Source: Lepidostoma basale (taxonomy: Eukaryota > Arthropoda > Insecta > Trichoptera > Lepidostomatidae). From it: a DNA stretch of 64,000 nucleotides. Position numbers and translations under genes: made by a program. Position 1 is the first letter of the stretch, and each line of letters starts with the position of its first letter. Location: assembly GCA_022606425.2 (NCBI GenBank), contig JAHDVF020000251.1, positions 682,001 through 746,000 of the forward strand. Direction: 5' to 3'. Below are positions 52,705-63,914 of this stretch, piece by piece. The notes below the pieces were generated by a model that was not told where the DNA came from, did no database searches, and saw only the letters and a list, made by a program, of their open reading frames with translations.

Positions 52705-52990
52705 GAAAATAAGACGTCGAACAAATGTTACAGAAATCGCAGAAATAACAGCAAAGCTAAAATGACAGTGGGCGGAGCATATGGCAAGACAGGATGAGGT
52801 CAGGTGGTCACCTAGAATCCTAAAGTAGAGGCCTTGGAATAACAGAAGAGGCATAGGAAGACCACAAAAAACTGGACGGATGATATTATCCAACTTGGAG
52901 GTCGTAGGTTCTAAAAGTTGCCCAAGATAGAAAATGTTGGAAGAGTTCAGACGTGGCCTAATATCTAGCAGTGGGGTAAAATTGTCTAAA
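52705..52990 (+). pseudogene. RTE C-terminal fragment (RTE-B)
   Basis: Plus strand: KIRRRTNVTEIAEITAKLK, stop, QWAEHMARQDEVRWSPRILK, then GIGRPQKT, and a final QDRKCWKSS-like end before AAAAAGAAGAAAG. Two or more stops or frame changes. Confidence 0.7.
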
Positions 52991-53089
52991 AAGAAGAAAG
53001 TTGATTATTATTTATACATATGGTATATTAAGGTACTAACCCGTTCTATCTGTTGGTATTCAACAGTTGTTAAGTTGTGTTTGGTGTTT

Positions 53090-53495
53090 TAAAATGCGGA
53101 AAAACAATGTATGATAGAATATCTAATGATTAAGTAAGAAAGGAATGTAAGGCGGATGAATGCGTGATAAATAAAATTAAGAAAGGGTCACTAAGATGGT
53201 TTGGCATATGGAACGAATGGATGAAGGAAAATGGTTAAAAAGATATATACAAGTAGTGTGAATGGAAAAAGAAGTTGAGGAAGGCCAAGGAAGACATGGC
53301 ATGACCAAATTGATCAATTACTGAAAGGAGGCCATGTTCGAAGTAGGAACAATCGACGAGCGTGCATGTTACGATGTGTGAATGTAGAAGATGCGCGAGA
53401 ATTATGCCAGGATAGAACAATGTGGCGATCCATTCTCTCTACCTACCCCTTCGGCGAAATGGCGTGATGGTTAGTTAGTTAGTTAGTTAGTTAGA
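53090..53495 (+). pseudogene. RTE-like C-terminal region, family N, full ending
   Basis: Plus-strand frames give MYDRIS, NKIKKGSLRWFGHMERMDE, GKRSRGRPRKTWHDQIDQLL, KGGHVRSRNNRRACMLRC, VNVEDARELCQDRTMWRS, then a stop and (TTAG)n at 53475-53495. This is the reference copy for family N, showing the GRPRKTWxDQI and DRTxWR blocks and the microsatellite tail. Confidence 0.8.
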
Positions 53496-53499
53496 CTTT

Positions 53500-54085
53500 A
53501 TAATACGCAATCTTGCGTGAGCTTGCTCTGATTTTCATTTGTTTTATTTCTGAAGTATCTGTAGGTCTAAGAAGAGGGGTGTTATTACAAAATATATATA
53601 ATAACTTCAGCAAATAAGTCGACCGCTGTGCAACCCCCTCCTATAGAAATGTAACTTGTCTTCCAGTCGATAAATCTTCCGGAATTGTATTATCGCGGGT
53701 TTCGTCAAATTTATTCGCCTTTATTTCCCCCGTAAAGATTTCGGGGTTGACGTTAACTGACAGTGATCGATTGACACACGGGGAATTTTTGGAACAAATC
53801 CATAATTATATAATGTGGAGGTAATATATTACATGTTATCAGAAGGGAGAATGTTTCATTATTCAGTTCACACATCATCTGCAATTTCTAATGTATAATA
53901 TAACATTAAGGTTATCCTTTATTTTATTACGTGATCATTTATTTCTTAATTCGCATTAAAAAAATATTCTGCATTGTTTAAATAATATATTTTTTACTTC
54001 CTCACTCACCGTCACAAACTGGTCATACGATCTAAACTAAGAGGAAGAAGAAGAAGAAGTACAATAATTGAACATGAAGTATTAT
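53500..54085. other. No gene recognised
   Basis: AT-rich with a (GAA)n run at 54042-54058. Nothing identified. Confidence 0.5.
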
Positions 54086-54091
54086 TATTTT

Positions 54092-54415
54092 ATAAGGATT
54101 AATTGTATCTCAATAGAGACGAAGATGCAAATTGTTTTCTGGGAAGAGAAGGTGGTGGCCGAGGCGCTTACAGGACTTATGACCTGTCAATGGTTGGGTT
54201 GAGCGATCGCTACACGTTTAACAACATTCCCCATTCCGCCGTTATGACCACCACGTCTGACAATTTTTTGGAACTTGTATATATGGTAGGTTTCTACGCC
54301 TATTTTTACATTTTTATGTTCACTCTACACTAGCGTAATCTATTACCAAAAATACTCTACACTAGCGTCACTCTACAAAAATACTCTACACTAGCGTCAT
54401 CTCCAAAATGTTGAT
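54092..54415 (+). mobile_element. F1 element with internal short tandem repeat
   Basis: GGATTAATTGTATCTCAATA through GAGCGATCGCTACACG (one arm only), then CCACCACGTCTGACAATTTT and GGAACTTGTATATATGG. A unit ATACTCTACACTAGCGTCA repeats about three times at 54350-54402. The sequence from CTAGCGT to AAGTT matches the last 80 bases of the window in reverse. Confidence 0.65.
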
Positions 54416-54429
54416 GAATTATTATTCTT

Positions 54430-54505
54430 TCTTCTTCTTTAACAGCCGTTATCGTCCACTGCTGGACATAGGCCTCCCCCATACTTCTCCATGTATGACA
54501 TGTCA
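54430..54505 (-). pseudogene. RTE 3' end fragment
   Basis: The minus strand codes WRSMGEAYVQQWT, the hallmark EAYVQQWT ending of RTE elements, then AACGGCTGTTAAAGAAGAAG. Confidence 0.7.
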
Positions 54506-54509
54506 TACG

Positions 54510-55105
54510 GGGGGTGGTTGGCATTACAACGCCACGCTTGCTAGACGGGTTGGTGAGGTGTCCTTCCACGTTAGCCTATGCATCAATATTATCCACCGAG
54601 GTTATTCATACTCGCTCTTTAACATTTCGCATAGTTTCCAAGGGAGACCAAAGTCGAGGAGGTGTGGATAGGTACTTGGGATCAGATCAATTCTCCAGCG
54701 TAGTATGGCCATCACTACGGTGATGGCCATGCACCGCTCGAAGAGTCAATAGGATCCCCCATCTTTAATATGAGTATTATTATCTTACATTAACATTTTT
54801 TCAGTTTGTCTTCTGAAAATATTAAAATCAAATAGTATTTAAAATATCTTAACCTTATCAAGACATTTACCTACAATTCTCTACATTTTAAAGTTTTTGC
54901 TGGTGTTGAGAAAAGAAAGATTGTTTTAAGTGCCTTATTACATTTAATTAAAAAAAAACAGTGGAATAAAAATTAATTAAACACAAATGTCCGGATCGTC
55001 CAGCTGACGACAAGTGCACCATCTAAAAGAACATGCGTTAAATTATTGTTATTTTTTATTTTATTTTATATCATTGTATTTAATATATATATTTTTTGAT
55101 TTATT
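54510..55105. other. No gene recognised
   Basis: 54510-54740 is GC-richer and may be more of an unidentified element. The rest is AT-rich. Confidence 0.45.
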
Positions 55106-55109
55106 TTGT

Positions 55110-55290
55110 AGACGTTGGACGATCGAAGTGTGCGCGGCAGATGCCTATTGGTGGCGATGAGGTTCGCAACCCATCACACCGCGACTCTCGCGGGGCGAAA
55201 ATAGAAGGATGGAGTACGCATCGATTAAAGTGTGGCAGTCCATTCTTTCTGCCTACCCTCTCGGGGAGACGGCGTGATGGTTAGTTAGTT
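55110..55290 (+). pseudogene. RTE-like 3' end, family N
   Basis: CGACTCTCGCGGGGCGAAAA, GTGTGGCAGTCCATTCTTTC and GGGAGACGGCGTGATGG, then (GTTA)n. Same subgroup as 16400-16535. Confidence 0.6.
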
Positions 55291-55379
55291 AGTTATTTAC
55301 TTGAGTACTGTTTACATATTTTGCAAATACGTTTTTTTTTTAAATTAAACAATTAAACGAAACACAATTGAAAAACTAA

Positions 55380-55520
55380 ATAGCAAACCAATACACCTTC
55401 TCCACGAAGGAGTAGGCAGAAAAAATGGACCACCACACAGTTCTTTCTAGGCACATTTCTCTCGGATCCTGCATTCACACATCGTGGCAAGGACGTGACC
55501 GATGTTAAATATTTGTTTGA
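55380..55520 (-). pseudogene. RTE-like 3' end, family N, decayed
   Basis: CCACGAAGGAGTAGGCAGAA then TGGACCACCACACAG: the antisense N ending with many substitutions. Confidence 0.45.
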
Positions 55521-55559
55521 TAAACTCGTGTCTCTCGGTAAACTCTTTGAATGACCTTT

Positions 55560-55610
55560 CGGATATTGCTGTAGTCTCCATCTTCAGGATATTTAAACTA
55601 TAAAGCAAAC
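55560..55610 (-). repeat. Hammerhead-like motif, family H
   Basis: Minus strand: CTGAAGA intact, T, GGA...TCC stem II with a long loop, GAAA, then GGTC without a stem III palindrome. Confidence 0.45.
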
Positions 55611-55619
55611 AAGAGACAA

Positions 55620-56125
55620 TGATATAACCAAGATTTGTTTATCTATTCAGAGTAACTTTAAATAATATACATGTCCATAACACAAGTTCTAATAAAAACA
55701 TTTAAATTTGAATATATTGATTTACGTGTTATTTATGTGTTAAATTAATTTTATTTTAAATCTATTATTGTTTTCTATGTTTCTATTAACTACTAGAAAA
55801 TTTATGTGTATGTAATGGCTATAATATGACGGGTTATTAGAAGTAGTATTATTTATAATTCTTAGACGAATATATGGATAATCCGTGAATGACAGAGTGT
55901 TGAATGAAAATATAATAAGTGAATGCGGTGCGAATGATGGTGACTAGAAAATTTATGCATTGGCAATGTCTCAAATATGAGGGGTTATTAGAAGTAATAT
56001 TATTTATTATTCTTAGAAGAATGTGTGGATACTTCATGTACTCGTATGATGGAGTGTAGAATTTAATAAAGCGCCATTGAGATGAATAATTCATAAAAAT
56101 GGCGCTCTTTTTTATTTACCCAATT
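55620..56125. other. No gene recognised; internal repeat
   Basis: 55780-55870 and 55935-56025 share TGACTAGAAAATTTATG-like and GGGTTATTAGAAGTA segments in direct orientation, an old duplication of part of a family N copy. Confidence 0.4.
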
Positions 56126-56129
56126 TTAT

Positions 56130-56440
56130 TATTATTATTTATTATAAGAAGTGAATGCGGTGCGAATGATGGTGTTATGAACAAAATAATGAAAGGATCA
56201 TTAATATGGTTTAGACACATGGAAAGAGTGAATGAAGAAATAATGGCAAAAAAGTATATATTAACTATGTAAATGGAATTAGAAATAGAGGAAGACCGAG
56301 GAAAACGTGACACAATCAAACACATCAAATATTGATTGTCGGCCACGTGAGGAGTCAGAGAAGTCAGGAGAAAAGATAAATGAATGTTTAGTAAGCGAGA
56401 GAAATATGTTTTGAAAGAAAAGTGTGCAGTCCATTCTTTA
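56130..56440 (+). pseudogene. RTE-like C-terminal region, family N
   Basis: The plus strand parallels 53150-53460: NKIMKGSLIWFRHMERVNE, then decayed RGRPRKT and the VNRRACM region. It ends near 56440 (GTGTGCAGTCCATTC) without the tail repeat. Confidence 0.65.
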
Positions 56441-56449
56441 TTCAGTTAG

Positions 56450-57595
56450 ATTGTTATATTATTTATAATCTTGAAATATTTTTCTCCAATATACTACATT
56501 CATACTTTATTAAAGCCTAGGATGTTCACACTGTGGAATTCCAATATTAATTTGGTACGAAAATGTAACTTTGTGTAAAATCGCTTCTTATATATTATAT
56601 TTGTATTAACTGTAACTGCGGTATAACAACTGAGTCAAAGGTCTTCTTTGCAGTTTCAATCCCATCTCGTCTCCCGGTCTTCTACAGCCCTCTACACCTC
56701 AATATATGAAACACAGTTCATGTCCAAGCACATCTCGTAACTAACTGTAAACCTGAAAATGAGATTATACATGAAGTGCAAATTTATGACAATAAAATAT
56801 GTAAAGAGCGGTTTAAAGTGAAGAAAAGTATTCTTTTAAAAAATATTTATATTCGGCCTTTAAATAAAATAATTTTCCTTTCTACGCCATTTGAAAAATC
56901 CACTTATTCAGGTTATTACAAATATTTTTGCTGACGGATGTACGAATTTAATTTCGATACTATAATGACAATGAAAAAAAAATTCTCTACGTGTTTAAAG
57001 GCGTTTGAGATTTTCAGAATATTTCAATGAAAATGTTTGGAGTCAACGGCGTGTCAGACTGTCAGTCAATGAGAAATATAAAGCTCTATAATAGAGATTT
57101 TGTAGGAATACTTATTGTATTATATAATATAATATTATCTCATGTAACGATGCCTAACGAAGATTTCAGCATAAAAGCTTAGAGGTAAATTATTTGAAGA
57201 TGATTAAAACATACATTTATTTTCCTTCTTCTGTTCGTTCCGATCCTATCGGAGATAAGATAAGATAAAACAAATTTTAAGAAGTCTGTTGTTCTATAAC
57301 TTAACCACTCTTGAAGCGTTTTCAGCCAGAATATTCTTATTCTACAAACACTCGACATTTTCCTTCAATTTTATCTTCGATTAACAATTACAGCATTTTA
57401 TTTCTCATACCGTTTTTGAAGAATCCATGCTACCCACGCGTTTTAATAAGATACCTTTCTTTCTTCATTTGTTGTAGTACTTTCTCATTCGTGTCTTTTT
57501 TTTTCTGTCGTGAAATTTTTATTATTCTATGTTACATCCACATTTCAAAGGCATCCAGCTTTTTGGTGACAGGTTTTGACCAAAATTCTGGATGT
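56450..57595. other. No gene recognised
   Basis: AT-rich. Contains the short palindromic repeat variant at 56527-56543; otherwise nothing. Confidence 0.5.
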
Positions 57596-57600
57596 TAATA

Positions 57601-59201
57601 CGAGGCATATCTAGAAAGTAAGTGTACTGAGGCTCTCACGACCGGATGGATTTTATTTTCAACATGTTGGCTACATTTTCATGTATATAAGGTTCCCACC
57701 ACCACCCGAGACTGTTATAGGACGCAGCGACGCCCTTTCGTCAGTCTCGCTGCACTGTCTAGGCCTGTTCCTTGTCCATTCGAGACTTACGTTAATTTAA
57801 TTTAACCTTTTCTTGTCATCAATCAAAAGGATGACAGACCACATTTAATCTATTCTTTTAACCTTATATATCTCCCGCGCGGCCTCACATCACAGAATTA
57901 CAGAATTAAATATTATATAAAACACACATTAAATTAGTAAAAACACATTAAAATTATATAAAACACAGATTAATACACAATACACAATAGGACAAATATA
58001 TAACAAACTAAATTTAAAAACAGGAAGAAGATAGTGTATGAGGGAGGCGGGAAAATGTTAAGTAAGAATGAATAAATTGGGATGGGATGGATGGAGGACA
58101 GGTTTTATAAAGAGCAGAAATGAAAAAAAAAAACCAGTATATATAAAAGACACATTATAAACAGAAAAGTAGATCAAAACACACCCACCAAGGGGCAGTG
58201 TAGACTTCCGGTCAAACAAAACCAATGAATAGGAGCCAGTGGCAACATCCATGAGCAGCAACTCAGGGTCGCAGAAACAGAAAACAAAACTAAAATGCAC
58301 AAAACTATTGTAACAATCATAGCGAACATATTATTCATAATTATCATAATAATTATATTTCTCTCAATTTCGTGTAGCCTGAACCTTCCCCTCCACAACA
58401 AGACCGTTGAGAAGTGTCGACGCGACAACACGTTTCGTGAAAAATGTCAATCCAATCTCCCGCCAGGTGCGAAATACGCGGCGCCGGGCAAAAGTTTTTG
58501 GGGCGCTGCAAACTCCATGGAGATGAACTTCTCCGCTCCATCGTTACTGGAGATGAAACTTGGGTTGCACACTACACGCCTGAAACCAAAAGGCAGTCTC
58601 AATAGTGGCGTCACACCTCTTTACCCTCCGCCAAAAAGTTCAAAACCACAATTTCAGCCAAGAAAAAATCGTGGCATCCGTGTTTTGGGACTGTGGACTG
58701 GGACTGGGACTCCTCAAGGGGAGACCATTAACTCTGCAAGATATTGTGAGACCCCAAAACAAATTGCGAAGGGCGATTCAGAACCAGAGGAGAGGCATGC
58801 TGACAAAGGGAGTCTGCTTGTTGCACGACAATGCCAGAAGGATCTACTCGCCTCGTTTAAATGTGATGTCCTGAACCATCCCGCGCATTCCGCTGACCTA
58901 GCACCTTTAGATTACTATCTCTTTACCTCCCTGAAGCTGCACATGGGTGGAAAAAGGTTTTCAACCGACGAGGAGGTAAAGGAGGAGGTGGAGAAGTGGT
59001 CGAAGGGGTTGGCGGGAAACTACTTCGAGTTGACTACTAAAAAGTTGATACCCTGCTTCATTACCTGGATTGAGAGGAATGGCGACTATGTCGAAAAATA
59101 GCTTACATATGTATTACGGTAACCACGTATTTTTTTTTGTTTAAATAAAAAAAATTGTAACCTACAAAAATTCAGTACACTTACTTTCTGGAGATGCCTC
59201 G
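57601..59201 (+). mobile_element. Second mariner, inactive
   Basis: Terminal inverted repeats CGAGGCATATCTAGAAAGTA (57601) and the complement TACTTTCTGGAGATGCCTCG (ending 59201) differ at a few bases. TA flanks lie at 57599-57600 and 59202-59203. At 1601 bp it is longer than a typical 1.3 kb mariner because foreign sequence occupies roughly 57845-58400. Confidence 0.9.
58400..59101 (+). pseudogene. Mariner transposase, C-terminal two thirds
   Basis: Pieces in three frames: LLRSIVTGDETWVAHYTPET (D1 at 58552), LLHDNAR (D2, about 58820), SADLAPLDYYLF (D3, about 58905-58915), GGKRFSTDEEVKEEVEKW, WIERNGDYVEK and stop 59099. The N-terminal DNA-binding part is missing or replaced. It belongs to a different mariner lineage from the 26.7 kb copy. 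Confidence 0.85.
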
Positions 59202-59209
59202 TATTAAAA

Positions 59210-60190
59210 AATAAAATCTTCTATATTCGCCTTCACTTATTTATTAATTATCATTTATGAAAGAAAGTGTTCTATTGTATGTACAAAGATAATGGTTTGA
59301 AATGTTCTAAAAAGCATAATATTAAATTTCTACAAGCAATTTTCTCAAAGATCTAATATTTCTAGCGATATTTTTTTTAAATATATTATAATTCAAACTA
59401 AAGAAATCTTTGACTTGTGCATCTAGATTCATATTTTCAAAGCGTGCACATTAAAGTTTACTTTCAATAAAAGTAAAAACGAAAAGTTTTGCACTAATGA
59501 AAAGTCGTGTAAAGTCAAAAGAAAAGTTTTATATAACGTGTTTGAATAGTCACATTGATTTAAAATCAATAAACGCTGGAACAAGCACTTAGCAAGTGCA
59601 TTAAAATTTTCAATATTCTCGCAGAACTCCAGAGATACCATTTAAAACAAAATTGAAGTATTTTTTTACTCTTTTACTCTCCGATATTCATCAGTCGCAA
59701 GCATACGGACACTCTTTCTGCAAGGATCGTATCAGTATTTCCTAAAAAATATGCACAATAATATAGAATATAATTTATAAGATTATTTATTATTGATGAT
59801 TAACATAATTGATAGATTGTAATACATTATTTTCAGGTAAAAATCCACATCAATCTAAATAACATGTCATTAAAATGCATTATAAAAAGTGTTTTGTAGC
59901 GAATATCTCATAGGTTGAGTTTTACTAGATTTTTTCATTTTAATTATTCTGATTATGAAATACTTACATTCAACAATTTGTATTAAACAGAACATATTTT
60001 AATTGTCTTATTTTTCTTAAAGTATTGAATACTTTTTATTTGTATTTAGTTTAAAAGAATCAGAAACAAAAAAAGCTACGTTATCACACACACAATTGAA
60101 ACATGTAAATGATTTTTTAAATTAAAATTTTATTTTCAAAGATATTACATTTTTAATTTTGGATATTTATATTAATATCTCGTATAGAAT
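59210..60190. other. No gene recognised
   Basis: Very AT-rich. Nothing identified. Confidence 0.5.
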
Positions 60191-60194
60191 ACAG

Positions 60195-60425
60195 CAATCG
60201 AAGATGTGGTCAGATGGAGACGTCAAAGACGGCGATACTGGCTTCAACATGTAGAAAAAAAGAACTCAAATAGGACCCCATACATAGCTCTCCATGGAAC
60301 GCCAAACGGACAACGCCGACCAGAAAGACCCTCGAAACGGTGGAGAGAAAGCTGGAGTTCAGCGTCTCACGAGGACCGGCCTGAAATAACAGACTCCTGA
60401 GTCTTTCAAAAGTGAAGAAGAAGAA
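60195..60425 (+). pseudogene. Non-LTR C-terminal fragment, family T
   Basis: Plus strand: AIEDVVRWRRQRRRYWLQHV, EKKNSNR, PNGQRRPERPSKRWRESW, SSASHEDRPEITDS and stop, then a GAAGAAGAAGAAT tail. Matches the end of 43700-44300. Confidence 0.75.
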
Positions 60426-60429
60426 TAAT

Positions 60430-61785
60430 ATATTAATATACGTGTTTAAATTTATTCTGTGTTGACATTGTGATCAATAATTATTACAGAATTAATGTAT
60501 TATATATGTAAATATATATATTTAAAAATTAATTTTAGACATTTACAAAACAGTTTTCTATAACTTTTAATTAATTTCTCTCGATATGTGTTGAAGGTGT
60601 TGTTTTTCCTTACTTATTGGGAGACTTAGATTTTTTTTTGTTACAACCACTTGAGTGAATCTCTCACGAAAATGGTGCTATAAAAATCACATCATCATCA
60701 TTATATTTCGTCAGGGCGATCACTATAATATTTTCTCCAGTCTATCATCATCATCTTCTGTCCCTCTTATTCGAGGAAGACTGTCACGGTTGTGGGTCCT
60801 CATGTAGCTAAAGAACCCAACCCTAGATCCATACACTTTGGGGCATTAAGAGTAGGGTAAAGTGTTGGCTGTGGAGTCGCCACCGTCTCCTCATAGTCTC
60901 CCCTTTCTTTTCCTTCTCCTCTCTGTGGCATCGTCTCTGCGGTGTGCTTCAAAGCCCTTATTGTTATTGTTTTATCCACCTAAATCTGCATTCTGCAGAC
61001 TTATCCCAGCATTCTATATTGATGTTTATCCTTTGATGATTCGCTTTTAGGAAGTCATTGAAGCGTTTCTATTGATGTCCGTGTTAACGTTTCGCTTGAG
61101 TTAATTGATAGTAGAGAATTCTTCAGTTTGCACGTATAGTATCGAAACCGATCTGCAGTAAAAATGATGAGTAATGTAAACAAAAAACAGTTCTACAAAA
61201 AAGTGCTAGTGGCATACATTCCGTGAGGAAAGAGGGATCTTCTACGGGTTTATATTTCATGGCAACCCTAACGACGTTTCGGCGGGAAGCGATTTCAGTT
61301 ACTTTGCAACATTTTACCTTCTGGTCTCCCTCTTGCCAAAGTCATTTCATTATTTGCAACCCCCCTTCCTCGAACATTAAAGGGTGATCCATAACCTCGC
61401 AATGACGAGGCGATGCTTAAAAAATGTACATAATTGTTTTCGGCACTGGGCGAATTCAAATTTGATAAATTACTGCTGAAACAGTTAATTAGGACTCGGC
61501 TTGTTCGGAAAGAATTCAATTCTTTTAAGCGTTCGAAAACTTTTTTTCTTTAGAACTTTACGTTGGCTTCTTTCTACCAAGAAATTGTGAAACTTCATAG
61601 TAAATGTATATGTAAATAAAGGGTACCTAAACTAGTTACTTAATTTAATTGTGTTTGGCGTGACAAGAATTTTTAATGAAAATGTAAACGCGTAACACGC
61701 GAATATCTCCAATGGTGTCTACTCATTTGTAGAAGTTTCAACGAAAAATTTCGAACATTTTTTCAAGAAATTTAATGTGCTTTTT
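60430..61785. other. No gene recognised
   Basis: AT-rich, then a mixed patch at 60760-61020 with no identifiable coding. A questionable family D-like string is discussed under rejected items. Confidence 0.45.
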
Positions 61786-61789
61786 GTTG

Positions 61790-61915
61790 TCGAACGGTGA
61801 CTGAGGTGAAGAGCTGAAGCGTCGGTGGGCTGGCCTATTTGTCGGAGGACCGACAGCGCACAGGATTCCTTAGAGGTGGACATACCCCTGGTCACTGGAC
61901 CGACGATACTTCTCT
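61790..61915 (+). pseudogene. RTE-like tail fragment
   Basis: Plus strand GTCGGAGGACCGACAGCGCA and ATTCCTTAGAGGTGGACAT parallel 10900-10985. The decayed reading resembles CRRTDS then GHWTDD. Confidence 0.45.
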
Positions 61916-61919
61916 GACG

Positions 61920-62595
61920 ATATACCAATATGAGATTTACTAATTATTTGGCAATTTTCAACAACCTTATGAATAAAATTGCAGCGAAATAAGAGAAGCG
62001 AATAGCGCTGCTATAAAATGGAGTATTAAATAACGAATATCTTGATAAAAACATTTTTTTTCGACTTAGAATTATGCACTTTGCAAAAAATATACTAGAG
62101 TATCTCAGGGGAATGAAAGTCATAAGACCGAGTCTTCTTTAGCGGAGAACTGCAGCAGTGTTACTTCAATTAACGAGGATTATTAGGGATCAGTTCCGAA
62201 GACTGTGCACTTCAAGTCCACAGGAAAATAAACCAATGAAAATGTGCCATTTGCAACCTTAAGGATTTTTCCCTCTAAAAGAGACTTTTATATTCCCTAA
62301 TTAGCAATCAATTAGCTCAGTTTCTGCTGACAAAGTAAAGCTAAAGGGTTGGGATAGTACATTATTACTTTTTTCATCGCCTAGTAACGTATTTGAATTC
62401 TTAATTTAACCTGTAAATCGTGAACGAATGGGTGAACTTTGATGTTAGTTTGTTGAATAAAAAATAAACAAATTATGATCGTTGTTATGAAATTATGATC
62501 TTTGATGAAATTATGATCTTTGATTCTCGTACATCTTTAAGTTAAATTTGTTTTAAATTTCACAAAACATTGAAATAATAAACTCTTACCATATA
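61920..62595. other. No gene recognised
   Basis: AT-rich with a short direct repeat ATGAAATTATGATC at 62485-62520. Nothing else. Confidence 0.5.
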
Positions 62596-62599
62596 CTTC

Positions 62600-62815
62600 T
62601 TTTTGAATAACTTTTTGAAAATATTGTATTTTCACAATACTTTTTTGCTCTTTTCACAAACATGTTTATCGTGCTTTATGTTATCCGTTTTAATATATAT
62701 TATGTATTTTATTATTTATCACTACTGTACAATAGATGCTTTGTTTGTGTACCGAAAATAAATAAATGTTTCGGGTCACAGAAGCCCTTCCTTAGTGTAT
62801 TCATAGAAAATTTGA
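62600..62815 (-). mobile_element. Family K hammerhead element
   Basis: Minus-strand core at 62769-62795: CTAAGGA (G5 changed to A), A, GGGC...ACCC, intact GAAA, stem III broken. A collapsed second piece (CACAAACATGTTTATCG) lies near 62655, with outer sequence TCACAATACTTTTTTGCTC shared with 50990-51010. Confidence 0.5.
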
Positions 62816-62819
62816 ACAG

Positions 62820-63910
62820 TATAATGAAACAAAATCGTTGCTTACGTACTAAATGAAAAAGAAAAAACAAAGGAAAAAAGGGAGAGGAAAGTTTTAAGTC
62901 TAGGGGTAGGGTTAATTGTAATTTAGTTACAATTATGGGAGAAGGGAAACAAATCAAATATTGGATTGGAACTAAGTTTATTGAGTTGAAAATTGAGGGA
63001 TGATCATTAAAAAAGTGAAAAAACAACATAAAACAATCCGAATTTGGTTTTTGATCCCAATTCCCGTTAAAATAATACAGGCAAATATCTATGCAAATGT
63101 GTACAGTGATTTAATAATATGCTGGTGGGAGTACAAAAATCATTCTAAAGATGTCACTCGTGTATTTGACACATGTAACAATAAAAAAATTTTCCTATTT
63201 TTTTTCTTTGTTTTATGTTAAAAGCACTTAGCACCTTTCTGATAACCAGCTTTAAATTTTATAAAATCCGATTTATCTCAAAAGATTTTGGTCTATATTC
63301 CAAACCAATACAGTTTTATCGTGCCTTTATCTTAAGGTTGATGAATATTCATCAGAGAAATCTCCGAGAAATATCCATCATTTAATGACGCATCCCAAAG
63401 CGGAGTCTGATGGACCAGAAGACTTTATCATTTGATAATCCAAATTAATGTAACATTAAATCTTGAGGAGGCGTAGAAGATTCCGAGCGGTTTTCGAAGA
63501 AGTAATATCCTTTAAATGGTTTCATTTAAGCGTCAAATACATTAATTCGCTACTCAAGCAGCCATGGGAGCGGTTTGATAAATAAGCAATTAGTTTAATG
63601 ACCTGAAATCTAACACCCTTGTAAGTCTAAAGGGTTATACAGCTGTACACTGCTACATCTACACTTCTTCTGGGCCTCTATCCCTTGCTTCTGTGTGCGC
63701 GGCTTAAGCTGAGAGATTGAGATTTTGCTTAATAATATTAGGTTTATTTATTAAAATATTTAGATCATTACTTAGTACTTCAAGAAATTCAGATTTCCGG
63801 TTAATATATTTTGTGAAAAGAAGAACTTAACCTATAAATAAGCATCCTATGTATTTAAGTTATAAAATGAGTTTATAAATCTAAAAATATGTTTTTACGA
63901 CAATATTTTG
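62820..63910. other. No gene recognised
   Basis: AT-rich, with no repeat match apart from AAATCAAATATTGGATTGGA-like sequence near 62950 that resembles the family A body. Confidence 0.45.
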
Positions 63911-63914
63911 AATG

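Noticed and set aside
53475..53495. Telomeric repeat
   Set aside because: The unit is TTAG/GTTA, four bases, not TTAGG, and it is attached to retrotransposon 3' ends.
58295..58400. Hydrophobic N-terminus as a signal peptide or membrane gene
   Set aside because: The run of Ile/Leu comes from AT-rich filler fused by chance to the frame of mariner remnants.
61260..61310. Another family D hammerhead on the plus strand
   Set aside because: CTAACGA and GTTTC/GGAAGC can be aligned, but GAAA reads GATT, stem III is absent and the flanks do not match family D. Similarity may be chance.
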